Positions 1 to 7,914 of a stretch of 64,000 nucleotides of DNA are shown here, in pieces. The notes under the pieces are model-generated. The model did not search any database. It saw only the letters and a program-made list of their open reading frames with translations, and was not told where the DNA came from. Each line of letters opens with the position of its first letter. Positions within the stretch are counted from its first letter, which is position 1. The stretch is from contig JAURVT010000049.1 in NCBI GenBank assembly GCA_030655315.1, forward strand, positions 186,001 to 250,000, written 5' to 3'. The position numbers were made by a program, and so were the translations under genes. This DNA comes from Nocardioidaceae bacterium. GTDB lineage: Bacteria; Actinomycetota; Actinomycetes; Propionibacteriales; Nocardioidaceae.

Positions 1-508
1 AGCCGCCGGCGGAGTCGCCCGCGATGACGACGTCCTCGCCGCGGTAGCCGTGGGCGAGGAGCCAGCGGTAGCCCTCGAGCGCGTCGGCGACCGCGTGGTT
101 GATGGTGTTGCGCGGCATCATCCGGTAGCCGACGTGCAGGACGCCCGCGCCGGCCGCGTCGGAGATGCGGGCGACCAGGCGGCGGTGCGAGTTCAGGCCG
201 CAGCACAGGAAGGCGCCGCCGTGGAGGTACAGGATCGCGCGGTCGGGCTCGGCGTCCTCGTGCTCGACCCACTCGGCGGGGCAGTCGGGCAGCGCGATCG
301 AGCGAACCGTGGTGCCCTGGGGGATCGGGAGCCGGCGCGCGAGGAGGTCGATCGTCTGCGACGGCCACAGGGTGCCGGGCACGTAGCTCCAGGCATGCAG
401 CATCGGCTTGACGGCCGTGCGCAGTCCGAGGGACAGCAGCTGGGACTGCCAGCTGGCCCCGGCGCGCACGACGGGCAGGACGGCCGAGGTGACCTTGCGT
501 GGGTTCAT
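1..508 (-). CDS. alpha/beta hydrolase fold-3 (HSL-like esterase), 3' end beyond the window
   Basis: Partial gene: the first 169 codons lie here and the rest continues past position 1. The protein starts MNPRKVTSAV and shows the oxyanion-hole segment LYLHGGAF at about residues 93-100. The last visible residues contain the nucleophile elbow GDSAGG. Both are hallmarks of hormone-sensitive-lipase-type esterases, which hydrolyse short or medium acyl esters. The catalytic Asp and His would lie outside the window. The ATG at 508 is the first start in frame. The gene is divergent from a WS/DGAT acyltransferase, so the pair may make and break down neutral lipid; that link is inference from position. 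Confidence 0.85.
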   Translation of the reverse strand, partial: MNPRKVTSAVLPVVRAGASWQSQLLSLGLRTAVKPMLHAWSYVPGTLWPSQTIDLLARRLPIPQGTTVRSIALPDCPAEWVEHEDAEPDRAILYLHGGAFLCCGLNSHRRLVARISDAAGAGVLHVGYRMMPRNTINHAVADALEGYRWLLAHGYRGEDVVIAGDSAGG

Positions 509-530
509 GCGAACCTCCCGAGCAGGAGTG

Positions 531-582
531 GTGACGTTGCGGTTTGGTGAAGCGTCACAGAGGGTGACGTTACCTGCGTCAC
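531..582. promoter_or_regulatory. alternating GTGACG / CGTCAC half-sites between divergent lipid genes
   Basis: The 98-base space between the esterase and the acyltransferase contains GTGACG at 531-536, CGTCAC at 553-558, GTGACG at 564-569 and CGTCAC at 577-582. This makes two inverted repeats with 16- and 7-base spacers. The layout suggests a dimeric repressor or activator controlling one or both divergent genes. The regulator is not identified. Confidence 0.45.
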
Positions 583-606
583 ATCCGATCCGCTGGAGAG
601 TGTCCG

Positions 607-2004
607 TTGTCCTACATGCCGCCCACCGACTCGATGTACCTGCTGGCCGAGTCCCGTGAGCACCCCATGCACGTCGGCGGCCTGCAGCTCTTCGTCCCGC
701 CCGAGGGGACCGGGCCCGAGCACGTCCGCGCGATCTTCGACCGGCTCACCGACACCGAGGACGTCGACTCGGCGTTCCGCAAGCGTCCGGCGCGGCCGGT
801 CGACCTGCTCGGGACGCTGTGGTGGGCCGAGGACGAGACGGTCGACTTCGACTACCACGTGCGGCACTCGGCCGTCCCCGGTCCCGGGCGCGTCCGCGAG
901 CTGCTCCAGCTGACGTCGCGCTGGCACAGCAGCCTGCTCGACCGGTACCGGCCGCTGTGGGAGATGCACCTCGTGGAGGGGCTCGCCGACGGTCGCTTCG
1001 CGGTCTACTCCAAGATCCACCACTCGGTGATGGACGGTGTCTCGGCGCTGCGCACCCTCGAGCACGCCCTGTCGACCGACCCCGACGCGCGTGACAGCCC
1101 GGCGCCCTGGGCCCCGCGTCCCCGCGTCGCGTCGGAGTCCGACGTCGAGGTGGGCGGCGACGGCGGCGGGCTCGTCGGGACGCTGCTCGGCGCGGCCCGC
1201 GGCGGGCTGGGCCTGGCCGGCCAGGCGGCGGGTGTACCGCCCGCGCTGGCCCGGATCGCCACGCAGGCGGCCCGCGAGCGCGACGTGATGGTCCCCTTCG
1301 AGGCACCCCGGACGATCCTGAACCGACGCGTCGGGGGAGCGCGCCGCTTCGCGGCCCAGACCTGGCCGATGGAGCGGGTGCGCGCCGTGGCGACCGCGGC
1401 CGGCGTCACGCTCAACGACGTCGTGCTCGCCATGTGCGGCGGGGCGCTGCGCGAGTACCTCGTCGAGCAGATGGCGCTGCCCGACGCCCCGCTCACCGCG
1501 ATGGTGCCCGTGTCGCTCAAGCTGCGCGAGGGCCAGGCCGAGGCGGGCGGCAACTCCGTCGGCGCGATCGTCGTCAGCCTCGCGACGGACCAGACCGACG
1601 CGGCGGTGCGGCTGGCCCACGTCCACCAGTCGGTGGTGCAGGCCAAGGCGAACCTGTCGGGCCTGACGCCGCTGCAGATCCTGGCGATGTCGGCGCTCGT
1701 CGTCGCCCCGCTCGGGCTGACGTCGGTGCCGGGCTTCGTCCGCTCCACGCCGCCGCCGTTCAACCTGATCATCTCCAACGTGCCCGGCCCGCGCGAGACG
1801 CTCTACTGGGACGGCGCCCGGCTCGACGGCGTCTACCCCGCCTCGATCGTCCTCGACGGCCAGGCCCTCAACATCACCCTCACGAGCCGTCCCGACAGCC
1901 TCGACTTCGGCATCGTCGGCTGCCGCCAGTCCGTCCCCCACCTCCAGCGCCTCCTCGGCCACCTCGAGGACTCCCTCTCCGACCTCGAGGACGCCGTCCT
2001 CTAG
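607..2004 (+). CDS. WS/DGAT family O-acyltransferase (wax ester / triacylglycerol synthase)
   Basis: 465 residues, the usual length for this family. It transfers an acyl group from acyl-CoA to a fatty alcohol or diacylglycerol at the membrane or lipid-droplet surface. The catalytic motif HHSVMDG lies at residues 138-144, and the family's second conserved block NLIISNVPGPR is seen near residue 390. The TTG at 607 is chosen because GGAGAG (595-600) sits six bases upstream; an in-frame ATG at 616 would place that site too far away. It is a single gene, divergent from the esterase. The exact acyl acceptor cannot be told from sequence. Confidence 0.93.
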   Translation: MSYMPPTDSMYLLAESREHPMHVGGLQLFVPPEGTGPEHVRAIFDRLTDTEDVDSAFRKRPARPVDLLGTLWWAEDETVDFDYHVRHSAVPGPGRVRELLQLTSRWHSSLLDRYRPLWEMHLVEGLADGRFAVYSKIHHSVMDGVSALRTLEHALSTDPDARDSPAPWAPRPRVASESDVEVGGDGGGLVGTLLGAARGGLGLAGQAAGVPPALARIATQAARERDVMVPFEAPRTILNRRVGGARRFAAQTWPMERVRAVATAAGVTLNDVVLAMCGGALREYLVEQMALPDAPLTAMVPVSLKLREGQAEAGGNSVGAIVVSLATDQTDAAVRLAHVHQSVVQAKANLSGLTPLQILAMSALVVAPLGLTSVPGFVRSTPPPFNLIISNVPGPRETLYWDGARLDGVYPASIVLDGQALNITLTSRPDSLDFGIVGCRQSVPHLQRLLGHLEDSLSDLEDAVL

Positions 2005-2020
2005 CCCCCTCCCCGCCCTT

Positions 2021-2108
2021 CTCGCCGAGCGGCGCGAACTGGTCGGTTACCAGCTGGTAGACGGTCAGGTCTGCGCCTCTCGGCGGAGAGTTTGCGCCGC
2101 TCGGCGAG
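2021..2108. repeat. 88-bp palindromic element with 15-bp perfect arms (copy A)
   Basis: Arms CTCGCCGAGCGGCGC (2021-2035) and its exact reverse complement (2094-2108) enclose a core that begins CTGGTCGGTTACC. A related element lies at 2281-2345 with the same core start. It sits just after the acyltransferase stop, so it could act as a terminator, but there is no T-tract. The 2005-2365 gap holds this element, copy B and the 2183-2235 hairpin; no gene is seen in it. Confidence 0.7.
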
Positions 2109-2182
2109 CCGGGGGAGGACGTGGGCCGAGCCAGGGCGGCGACGAGGACGCCCCGGCTCTCCCGCGAGGGAGCGCGAGGGCC

Positions 2183-2235
2183 GGCGGTGGGTGCGGCCCC
2201 ACCGGCGGGGCGCTCGTGGGGCCGTTCCCACCGCC
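2183..2235. repeat. GGCGGTGGG hairpin element (copy 1)
   Basis: Left arm GGCGGTGGGTGCGGCCCCAC (2183-2202) pairs with GTGGGGCCGTTCCCACCGCC (2216-2235) at 17 of 20 positions around a 13-base loop. A hairpin of the same design and nearly the same arm sequence occurs at 51923-51975, so this is a dispersed family and not a local palindrome. Confidence 0.65.
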
Positions 2236-2280
2236 CGGCGCTCGTCCAGGCCACCGCGGACGCCGAGCGGCGCACACGTG

Positions 2281-2345
2281 CCGCCGAGCGGCGCAACCTG
2301 GTCGGTTACCGACCGGTAGACCGACGAGTTTGCGCCGCTCGGCGG
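2281..2345. repeat. 65-bp palindromic element with 16-bp perfect arms (copy B)
   Basis: Arms CCGCCGAGCGGCGCAA (2281-2296) and its exact complement (2330-2345) flank a core starting CCTGGTCGGTTACC, as in copy A. An extra half-arm CGCCGAGCGGCGCA lies just upstream at 2261-2274. The element abuts the 3' end of the lysG-like gene, so it may also help terminate that convergent transcript. Confidence 0.7.
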
Positions 2346-2365
2346 GAGGGGGCGGGGGATCGCGG

Positions 2366-3265
2366 TCAGGGAGGTGGGAGGACGAGGGCGGTGGCGGCGG
2401 CGGAGCGGACGGCGGTGGTGAGGGCGTCGAGGGTGGGGGAGCGGACGCGCCAGTGCTGCCAGAAGAGCGGGACGTCGAGGCGGTGGCGCGGGGCGATCCG
2501 GACGAGGGTGCCCGAGGCGAGGTGGTCGGCGACGGCGACCTGGGGCGCCATGCCCCAGCCCAGGCCGGCCACCACCGCGTCGATGATCCCCGACGAGGAC
2601 GGGACGCGGTGCCACGTGCCGCGGGGACGGTCCGCGGGGGCGCCCACCTCGTCGAGGAACAGCTCCTGCAGGGAGTCCTTGGCGTTGAACTCGACGCGCG
2701 GCGCGCCCGGCAGCGCGCGGGCGAGCGCCCGACCGCGCAGGTGCGTCGCGGCGACGTCGGGTGCGGCGACCGCGACGTAGCGCAGCGACCCGAGTGCCTC
2801 GACCCGGCAGCCCTGCACCGGGCGTGCGTCGGAGGTGACGGCGGCGGTGGCCGTCCCGTCGCGCAGCAGGTCGGCCGAGTGCGCCTCGTCCTCCTGCTCG
2901 ACCCAGTAGCGGGTGGGACCGTCGCGGAGCGCGGCGAGCGCGGCGACGAACCAGGTCGACAGCGAGTCGGCGTTGACGACGACGGTGACGGGGTGCGGCT
3001 CGGCACCGTCGGGCACGAGCGCCGCGACCGCGTCCCGGCTGAGCAGGTCGACCTGCCCGGCCAGCCGCACGAGCGCCTCGCCCGCCGGCGTCGGGCGGCA
3101 CGGCCGCACGCGGCTCACGACCACCTGCCCCACCGAGGCCTCGAGCGCCTTGACCCGCTGGCTCACCGCCGACGGGGTGACGTGCAGCTCGCGGGCCGCG
3201 GCGTCGAAGGTGCCGGTGCGCACCACGGCCGCGAGGGCGTCCAGCCGTGCAGGGTCGACGTACAT
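2366..3265 (-). CDS. lysG: LysR-family regulator of the ArgP/LysG type
   Basis: 299 residues, typical of LysR proteins. The N-terminal winged helix-turn-helix spans about residues 5-62 (AARELHVTPSAVSQRVKAL), followed by an effector-binding domain. The start MYVDPARLDALAAVV matches ArgP/LysG, which senses basic amino acids. It is divergent from a LysE exporter, the classic lysG-lysE arrangement in which LysG with bound Lys, Arg or His activates lysE. The symbol is assigned by family and context. The two 5' ends are 69 bases apart and share one control region. Confidence 0.9.
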   Translation of the reverse strand: MYVDPARLDALAAVVRTGTFDAAARELHVTPSAVSQRVKALEASVGQVVVSRVRPCRPTPAGEALVRLAGQVDLLSRDAVAALVPDGAEPHPVTVVVNADSLSTWFVAALAALRDGPTRYWVEQEDEAHSADLLRDGTATAAVTSDARPVQGCRVEALGSLRYVAVAAPDVAATHLRGRALARALPGAPRVEFNAKDSLQELFLDEVGAPADRPRGTWHRVPSSSGIIDAVVAGLGWGMAPQVAVADHLASGTLVRIAPRHRLDVPLFWQHWRVRSPTLDALTTAVRSAAATALVLPPP

Positions 3266-3280
3266 GAAGCCACGCTAATG

Positions 3281-3296
3281 CATGTCAAGGAACATG
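3281..3296. promoter_or_regulatory. possible LysG-binding inverted repeat
   Basis: CATG-TCAAGGAA-CATG lies in the middle of the lysG-lysE intergenic space, 39 bases before lysE. LysR regulators bind interrupted dyads in such divergent regions. A TACGTT hexamer at 3323-3328, six bases before the lysE ATG, fits a leaderless lysE transcript. Confidence 0.45.
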
Positions 3297-3334
3297 ATCT
3301 GTACTTCACGGTCGTCCGACCCTACGTTCGACGC

Positions 3335-3931
3335 ATGGACGACGTGCTGGCAGGACTGCTGACGGGGTTGGCGCTGATCGTGGCGATCGGGGCGCAGAAC
3401 GCCTTCGTCCTGCGCCAGGGACTGACCGGGCGGCACGTGCTGCCGGTCGTCGCGGTGTGCGCGGTGTCCGACGCCGTGCTCGTGACGGCGGGCGTCGCCG
3501 GCCTGGGGTCCCTGGTGACGTCGCACCCGGTGGCGCTCGACGTCGCCCGGTTCGGCGGAGCCGCGTTCCTGCTGGGCTACGCGGTGGTCGCCGCCCGACG
3601 GGCGCTGCGTCCCGGCTCGCTGGCGGCGGCCTCGACGGGCGCCGGCACCCGCCGCGCCGCGGTGACCACGGCGCTCGCGCTCACCTGGCTCAACCCGCAC
3701 GTCTACCTCGACACCGTGGTGCTGGTCGGGTCGATCTCCGCGACGCGCGGCGACGACCGCTGGTGGTTCGGCGCCGGTGCCGTCCTCGCGAGCGTGCTCT
3801 GGTTCGTCGTGCTCGGCCTCGGGGCGCGGCTGGTGGCCCCGGTGCTCCGCCGTCCCGGTGCGTGGCGGGTGCTCGACGGGCTGGTGGCGCTCACGATGGC
3901 CCTGCTCGGCCTCCGCCTGCTGCTCGGGTGA
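3335..3931 (+). CDS. lysE: LysE/ArgO family amino-acid exporter
   Basis: 198-residue membrane protein with about six hydrophobic segments. The LysE signature GAQNAFVLRQG occurs at about residues 18-28, and TWLNPHVYLDT near residue 119. LysE exports L-lysine and L-arginine, relieving excess from peptide uptake or biosynthesis. The ATG at 3335 is chosen because a TACGTT hexamer ends six bases before it and because MDDVLAGLLTG is a normal LysE beginning. Expression is probably activated by the divergent LysG. It is followed after 22 bases by a DMT transporter on the same strand. Confidence 0.93.
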   Translation: MDDVLAGLLTGLALIVAIGAQNAFVLRQGLTGRHVLPVVAVCAVSDAVLVTAGVAGLGSLVTSHPVALDVARFGGAAFLLGYAVVAARRALRPGSLAAASTGAGTRRAAVTTALALTWLNPHVYLDTVVLVGSISATRGDDRWWFGAGAVLASVLWFVVLGLGARLVAPVLRRPGAWRVLDGLVALTMALLGLRLLLG

Positions 3932-3953
3932 GGCCCTGGTCCAGACTGGCGCG

Positions 3954-4838
3954 GTGAACGCGCTCCTGGCCCTCGTGGGCGTGCTCGGTGTCTCGGCGTC
4001 CGGCCCCCTGATGGCCGGCACCCAGGCACCCGCCCTGGCCATCGCGTTCTGGCGCAACGCGCTCGCCGTCGGCGGGCTCGCACCCGTCGCGGCGACCACC
4101 CGCCGGCACGAGCTCGGGGCCCTCACCGCCGCCGACGTGCGGCTGTGCGCGTTCTCGGGGGTGATGCTCGCCTGTCACTTCGCCACGTGGGTCTCGGCGC
4201 TCAAGCTGACGTCCGTCGCGGCCGCCACCGCGCTCGTCTGCACCCAGGTCGGCTGGGTGGCGCTCGTCGAGCGGGTCACGGGCGGCACCCCCGTGCAGCG
4301 GGGCGTGCTGGTCGGGCTCGGGGTGTCCTTCCTCGGCGTGCTGCTGATCTCGGGCGTCGACCTCCAGCTGTCGGCGCGGGCGCTCACCGGCGACCTCCTC
4401 GCGCTCGCGGGCGGCCTGTTCGCGGCGGTCTACACGATCAGCGGCGGCCGGGCGCGGCGTCGCCTCAGCACGACGGTCTACACGCTGCTCTGCTACGGCG
4501 TCTGCGCGGTGCTCCTGCTGGTGGCCGCGCTCGTGGCGGGCGACGAGCTCGTGACGTTCGGCGCCTCGACGTGGGCGGGCATCCTCGCCGTCACCGTCTG
4601 CGCGCAGCTGCTCGGGCACTCCGTCTTCAACCACCTGCTGGCGGTGATGAGCCCGCAGGTCGTCTCGCTCGTGCTGCTGCTGGAGGTGCCGGGCGCCGCC
4701 CTGCTCGCCGCCGCGTTCCTCGGCCAGGCGCCGCCGGCCGGGGTCTGGGCGGGCCTCGTGCTGATCCTGGCGGGCCTGGTCGTCGTCATCTCGCGGCGTC
4801 CACCGGAGGCCGACGACGTCGCCGTCGACACCGCCTGA
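3954..4838 (+). CDS. DMT superfamily (EamA) transporter
   Basis: 294 residues with about ten hydrophobic helices in two EamA halves, the common size of drug/metabolite transporters. The first half contains AIAFWRNALAVGG near residue 28; the second ends in LVLILAGLVVVISRR. The GTG at 3954 gives the N-terminus MNALLALVGVLGV, and CAGACT six bases upstream suits a leaderless start. It may share the lysE transcript, as the gap is only 22 bases. The substrate is unknown; metabolite or amino-acid efflux is the usual role. Confidence 0.85.
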   Translation: MNALLALVGVLGVSASGPLMAGTQAPALAIAFWRNALAVGGLAPVAATTRRHELGALTAADVRLCAFSGVMLACHFATWVSALKLTSVAAATALVCTQVGWVALVERVTGGTPVQRGVLVGLGVSFLGVLLISGVDLQLSARALTGDLLALAGGLFAAVYTISGGRARRRLSTTVYTLLCYGVCAVLLLVAALVAGDELVTFGASTWAGILAVTVCAQLLGHSVFNHLLAVMSPQVVSLVLLLEVPGAALLAAAFLGQAPPAGVWAGLVLILAGLVVVISRRPPEADDVAVDTA

Positions 4839-4895
4839 GTGGCGCGCGTCATAGTTACTGGCCGTTAACATTTTGCCGCCCCTAGGGTGACGGGC

Positions 4896-5864
4896 ATGCC
4901 AGCCGCACCGAAGACGATCCGCCCGCGCCGCTCCTGCCTCGCCGTCCCCGGCTCGAACCCGCGGTTCCTGGAGAAGGCCAAGGGCCTCGACGCCGACCAG
5001 GTCTTCCTCGACCTCGAGGACGCCTGCGCGCCGCTGGCCAAGCCCGGCGCCCGCAAGAACATCGTCGCCGCGCTCAACGAGGGCGGCTGGGGCGAGAAGG
5101 TGCGCGTCGTCCGCGTCAACGACTGGACCACCAAGTGGACCTACCAGGACGTGATCGAGGTCGTCGAGGGCGCCGGGTCGAACCTCGACGCGATCATGCT
5201 GCCCAAGGTGCAGACCCCCGAGCACGTCGTCGCGCTCGACCTCCTGCTCACCCAGATCGAGACCGAGCACGGCCTCGAGGTGGGACGCATCGGCATCGAG
5301 GCCCAGATCGAGAACGCCCTGGGCCTGATCAACATCGACGCGATCGCGAAGGCCTCGCCGCGCGTCGAGACCCTGATCTTCGGCCCGGCCGACTTCATGG
5401 CGAGCATCAACATGAAGTCGCTCGTCGTGGGGGAGCAGCCCCCGGGCTACGACGTCGGCGACGCCTACCACCACATCCTGATGAGCATCCTGATGGCGGC
5501 GCGTGCGCACGACAAGCAGGCCATCGACGGCCCGTACCTGCAGATCCGCGACGTGGACGGCTTCCGTCGCGTCGCCGACCGCTCGGCCGCCCTGGGCTTC
5601 GACGGCAAGTGGGTGCTGCACCCCGACCAGGTGGCCGCGGCCAACGAGGTCTTCAGCCCGCGCCAGGAGGACTACGACCACGCCGAGGACATCCTCGACG
5701 CCTACGACTGGCACACCTCCGAGGCCGGCGGTGCCAAGGGCTCGGCGATGATCGGCGACGAGATGATCGACGAGGCCTCGCGCAAGATGGCGCTGGTCAT
5801 CTCGGGCAAGGGCCGCGCGGCCGGCATGCAGCGCACCACCACGTGGGAGCCCCCCACCGAGTGA
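4896..5864 (+). CDS. CitE-type CoA-ester lyase (malyl-/beta-methylmalyl-CoA lyase)
   Basis: 322 residues of the HpcH/HpaI aldolase (TIM barrel) family. RSCLAVPGSNPRFLEKA starts the barrel; VFLDLEDACAP carries the metal-binding Asp/Glu, and FGPADFMASI lies near residue 170. From memory it closely resembles the lyase encoded with ccr and meaA in Streptomyces, which cleaves beta-methylmalyl-CoA to glyoxylate and propionyl-CoA in the ethylmalonyl-CoA pathway. Fitting partners are the dehydrogenase at 6674 and the hydratase at 13632. TAGGGT ends seven bases before the ATG at 4896, favouring it over the GTG at 4887. Confidence 0.85.
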   Translation: MPAAPKTIRPRRSCLAVPGSNPRFLEKAKGLDADQVFLDLEDACAPLAKPGARKNIVAALNEGGWGEKVRVVRVNDWTTKWTYQDVIEVVEGAGSNLDAIMLPKVQTPEHVVALDLLLTQIETEHGLEVGRIGIEAQIENALGLINIDAIAKASPRVETLIFGPADFMASINMKSLVVGEQPPGYDVGDAYHHILMSILMAARAHDKQAIDGPYLQIRDVDGFRRVADRSAALGFDGKWVLHPDQVAAANEVFSPRQEDYDHAEDILDAYDWHTSEAGGAKGSAMIGDEMIDEASRKMALVISGKGRAAGMQRTTTWEPPTE

Positions 5865-5881
5865 TGGCCTAGGGTCGCGCC

Positions 5882-6589
5882 GTGTTCGAAGTCGTGATCC
5901 TCGCCGCCGGAATGGGCACCCGTCTCGGGCGTCCCCACCCCAAGCCGCTGACCCCGCTGCGCGGCGGACAGACGATCATGCGGCGCCAGGTGGAGTACCT
6001 GCGCGACCACGTCGGCGACGACCTGCGCATCACCGCGGTGGTCGGGTTCAAGCTCGAGCAGATCATCGAGGCCAGCCCCGACATCGGGTTCGTCTACAAC
6101 CCGTTCTTCGACAGCACCAACACGAACCGGTCGCTGCTCGCGGCCCTGCGGCTCACCGGAGCGTCGTCGGTGCTCTGGCTCAACGGCGACGTGGTCTTCG
6201 ACCGCGAGCTGCTGACCCTGCTCGACGGGCACCTGCGCGCCGACCGCACCTTCGTCGCCGTCAACACCGAGTCGGTGGCCGAGGAGGAGGTCAAGTACAC
6301 GCTCGACGCGGACGGCTACGTCGCGCAGCTGTCCAAGACCGTCGACACCTCGGTGGGTCTCGGTGAGGCCGTCGGGATCAACTTCGTGTCGGCCGCCGAC
6401 AAGGCCGTCCTGGTCTCCCGGCTCGCCGAGTGCGAGGACCAGGACTACTTCGAGCGCGGCATCGAGCTCGCGATCGAGCGCGACGGCCTGCGCGTCGAGG
6501 CGCTCGACATCTCGGCGTACCCCTGCATCGAGGTCGACCAGCAGGAGGACCTCGACCGCGCCAACGACGTCCTCGGTGGCCGCGCCTGA
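5882..6589 (+). CDS. nucleotidyltransferase (LicC-like sugar-/phosphocholine NTP transferase)
   Basis: 235 residues. The N-terminus has the NTP-transferase signature LAAGMGTRLG at about residues 7-16, followed by PKPLTPLRGGQTIM. A metal-binding segment LNGDVVF is seen near residue 101. Such enzymes activate a phosphorylated sugar or choline with CTP or another NTP for envelope polymers. The GTG at 5882 lies exactly six bases after TAGGGT, so the mRNA is probably leaderless and separate from the lyase gene 17 bases upstream. The substrate cannot be assigned. Confidence 0.82.
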   Translation: MFEVVILAAGMGTRLGRPHPKPLTPLRGGQTIMRRQVEYLRDHVGDDLRITAVVGFKLEQIIEASPDIGFVYNPFFDSTNTNRSLLAALRLTGASSVLWLNGDVVFDRELLTLLDGHLRADRTFVAVNTESVAEEEVKYTLDADGYVAQLSKTVDTSVGLGEAVGINFVSAADKAVLVSRLAECEDQDYFERGIELAIERDGLRVEALDISAYPCIEVDQQEDLDRANDVLGGRA

Positions 6590-6626
6590 TCCACGGTGTG
6601 ACCTGGCGCACGCGCGGTGGCGTCCG

Positions 6627-6642
6627 GTTACCCGTGGGTAGA
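6627..6642. promoter_or_regulatory. GTTACCCGTGGGTAGA motif, shared with the MaoC gene
   Basis: This motif, with the palindromic core TACCCGTGGGTA, lies 31 bases before the acyl-CoA dehydrogenase start. The reverse complement of 13558-13573, in front of the MaoC hydratase, matches it at 15 of 16 positions. It is a likely shared operator or activator site. Confidence 0.5.
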
Positions 6643-6673
6643 TAGTGGGGGGACGCCGACCAGAGGAGCCCCC

Positions 6674-7870
6674 GTGGGACGACTTGCCAGCACCGACGGA
6701 CTGACCGACGTCCAGCAGGAGATCATCAAGACCGTCCGCGAGTTCGTGGACCGCGAGATCCTGCCGGTCGCGACCGAGCTGGAGCACGCCGACGAGTACC
6801 CGACGAAGATCGTCGAGGGCCTCAAGGAGCTCGGCATCTTCGGCCTGATGATCCCCGAGGAGTACGACGGCCTGGGGGAGTCGCTGCTGACGTACGCGCT
6901 GGTGGTCGAGGAGATCGCGCGCGGCTGGATGAGCGTCTCGGGCGTCATCAACACCCACTTCATCGTGGCCTACATGCTCATGCACCACGGCACCGACGAG
7001 CAGAAGAAGCGCTACCTGCCGCGGATGGCGACCGGCGAGGTGCGCGGCTCGTTCTCGATGTCCGAGCCGGGGCTCGGCTCCGACGTGGCCGCGATCAAGA
7101 CCAAGGCGGCCCGTCAGGACGACGGCTCCTACTCGATCACCGGCCAGAAGATGTGGCTGACCAACGGTGGTAGCTCCAACCTCGTCGCGGTGCTGGTCCG
7201 GACCGACGAGGGCTCGGACTCGGTCTACAAGAACATGACGACCTTCCTGGTGGAGAAGGAGCCCGGCTTCGGCGAGACCGCGCCGGGCGTCACCATCCCC
7301 GGCAAGATCGACAAGATGGGCTACAAGGGCGTCGACACCACCGAGATGGTGCTGGACGGCCACGCGATCGGTGCCGACCAGGTGCTCGGCGGCGAGCCCG
7401 GCCGCGGCTTCTACCAGATGATGGACGGCGTCGAGGTGGGCCGCGTCAACGTCGCGGCCCGGGCCTGCGGCATCGCCCTGAGGGCCTTCGAGCTCGGCAT
7501 CGAGTACGCCCAGCAGCGTGAGACGTTCGGCAAGCCGATCGCCCAGCACCAGGCCATCTTGTTCCGCCTCGCCGAGATGGCCACCAAGGTCGAGACGGCG
7601 CACGCCATGATGGTCAAGGCCGCGCGCCTCAAGGACACCGGCGAGCGCAACGACGTCGAGGCCGGCATGGCCAAGTACGTGGCCGCCGAGTACTGCAACG
7701 AGGTCGTGCAGGACTCCTTCCGCATCCACGGCGGCTACGGCTACTCCAAGGAGTACGAGATCGAGCGCCTGTACCGCGAGGCGGCATTCATGCTGATCGG
7801 CGAGGGCACCGCCGACATCCAGAAGATGATCATCGGGCGCGCCCTGCTCAAGGAGTACAAGCTGCGCTGA
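6674..7870 (+). CDS. acyl-CoA dehydrogenase, probable methylsuccinyl-CoA dehydrogenase
   Basis: 398 residues, full length for this FAD enzyme family. Substrate- and FAD-binding blocks FSMSEPGLGSDV and MWLTNGG are present, as is the C-terminal GEGTADIQK, whose Glu is the catalytic base position. The start MGRLASTDGLTDVQ and overall sequence recall the dehydrogenase encoded beside the CitE-type lyase and MaoC hydratase in Streptomyces ccr clusters. That enzyme oxidises methylsuccinyl-CoA to mesaconyl-CoA. The GTG at 6674 has GAGGAG (6663-6668) upstream. The role is inference; a branched-chain acyl-CoA substrate is the alternative. Confidence 0.85.
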   Translation: MGRLASTDGLTDVQQEIIKTVREFVDREILPVATELEHADEYPTKIVEGLKELGIFGLMIPEEYDGLGESLLTYALVVEEIARGWMSVSGVINTHFIVAYMLMHHGTDEQKKRYLPRMATGEVRGSFSMSEPGLGSDVAAIKTKAARQDDGSYSITGQKMWLTNGGSSNLVAVLVRTDEGSDSVYKNMTTFLVEKEPGFGETAPGVTIPGKIDKMGYKGVDTTEMVLDGHAIGADQVLGGEPGRGFYQMMDGVEVGRVNVAARACGIALRAFELGIEYAQQRETFGKPIAQHQAILFRLAEMATKVETAHAMMVKAARLKDTGERNDVEAGMAKYVAAEYCNEVVQDSFRIHGGYGYSKEYEIERLYREAAFMLIGEGTADIQKMIIGRALLKEYKLR

Positions 7871-7914
7871 GCGGTGACCGTACGCTGGAACCTCCCCTAC
7901 CTGCAGAGGTGCAC

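Noticed and set aside
505-1962. Long minus-strand open frame opposite the WS/DGAT gene
   Set aside because: The product is Arg/Gly/Asp/His-rich with no domain and is the exact antisense of a well-conserved enzyme. High GC removes stop codons in shadow frames.
5702-7729. 675-codon minus-strand open frame across three genes
   Set aside because: It crosses the nucleotidyltransferase and acyl-CoA dehydrogenase genes in antisense, has a composition typical of shadow frames, and matches no family.
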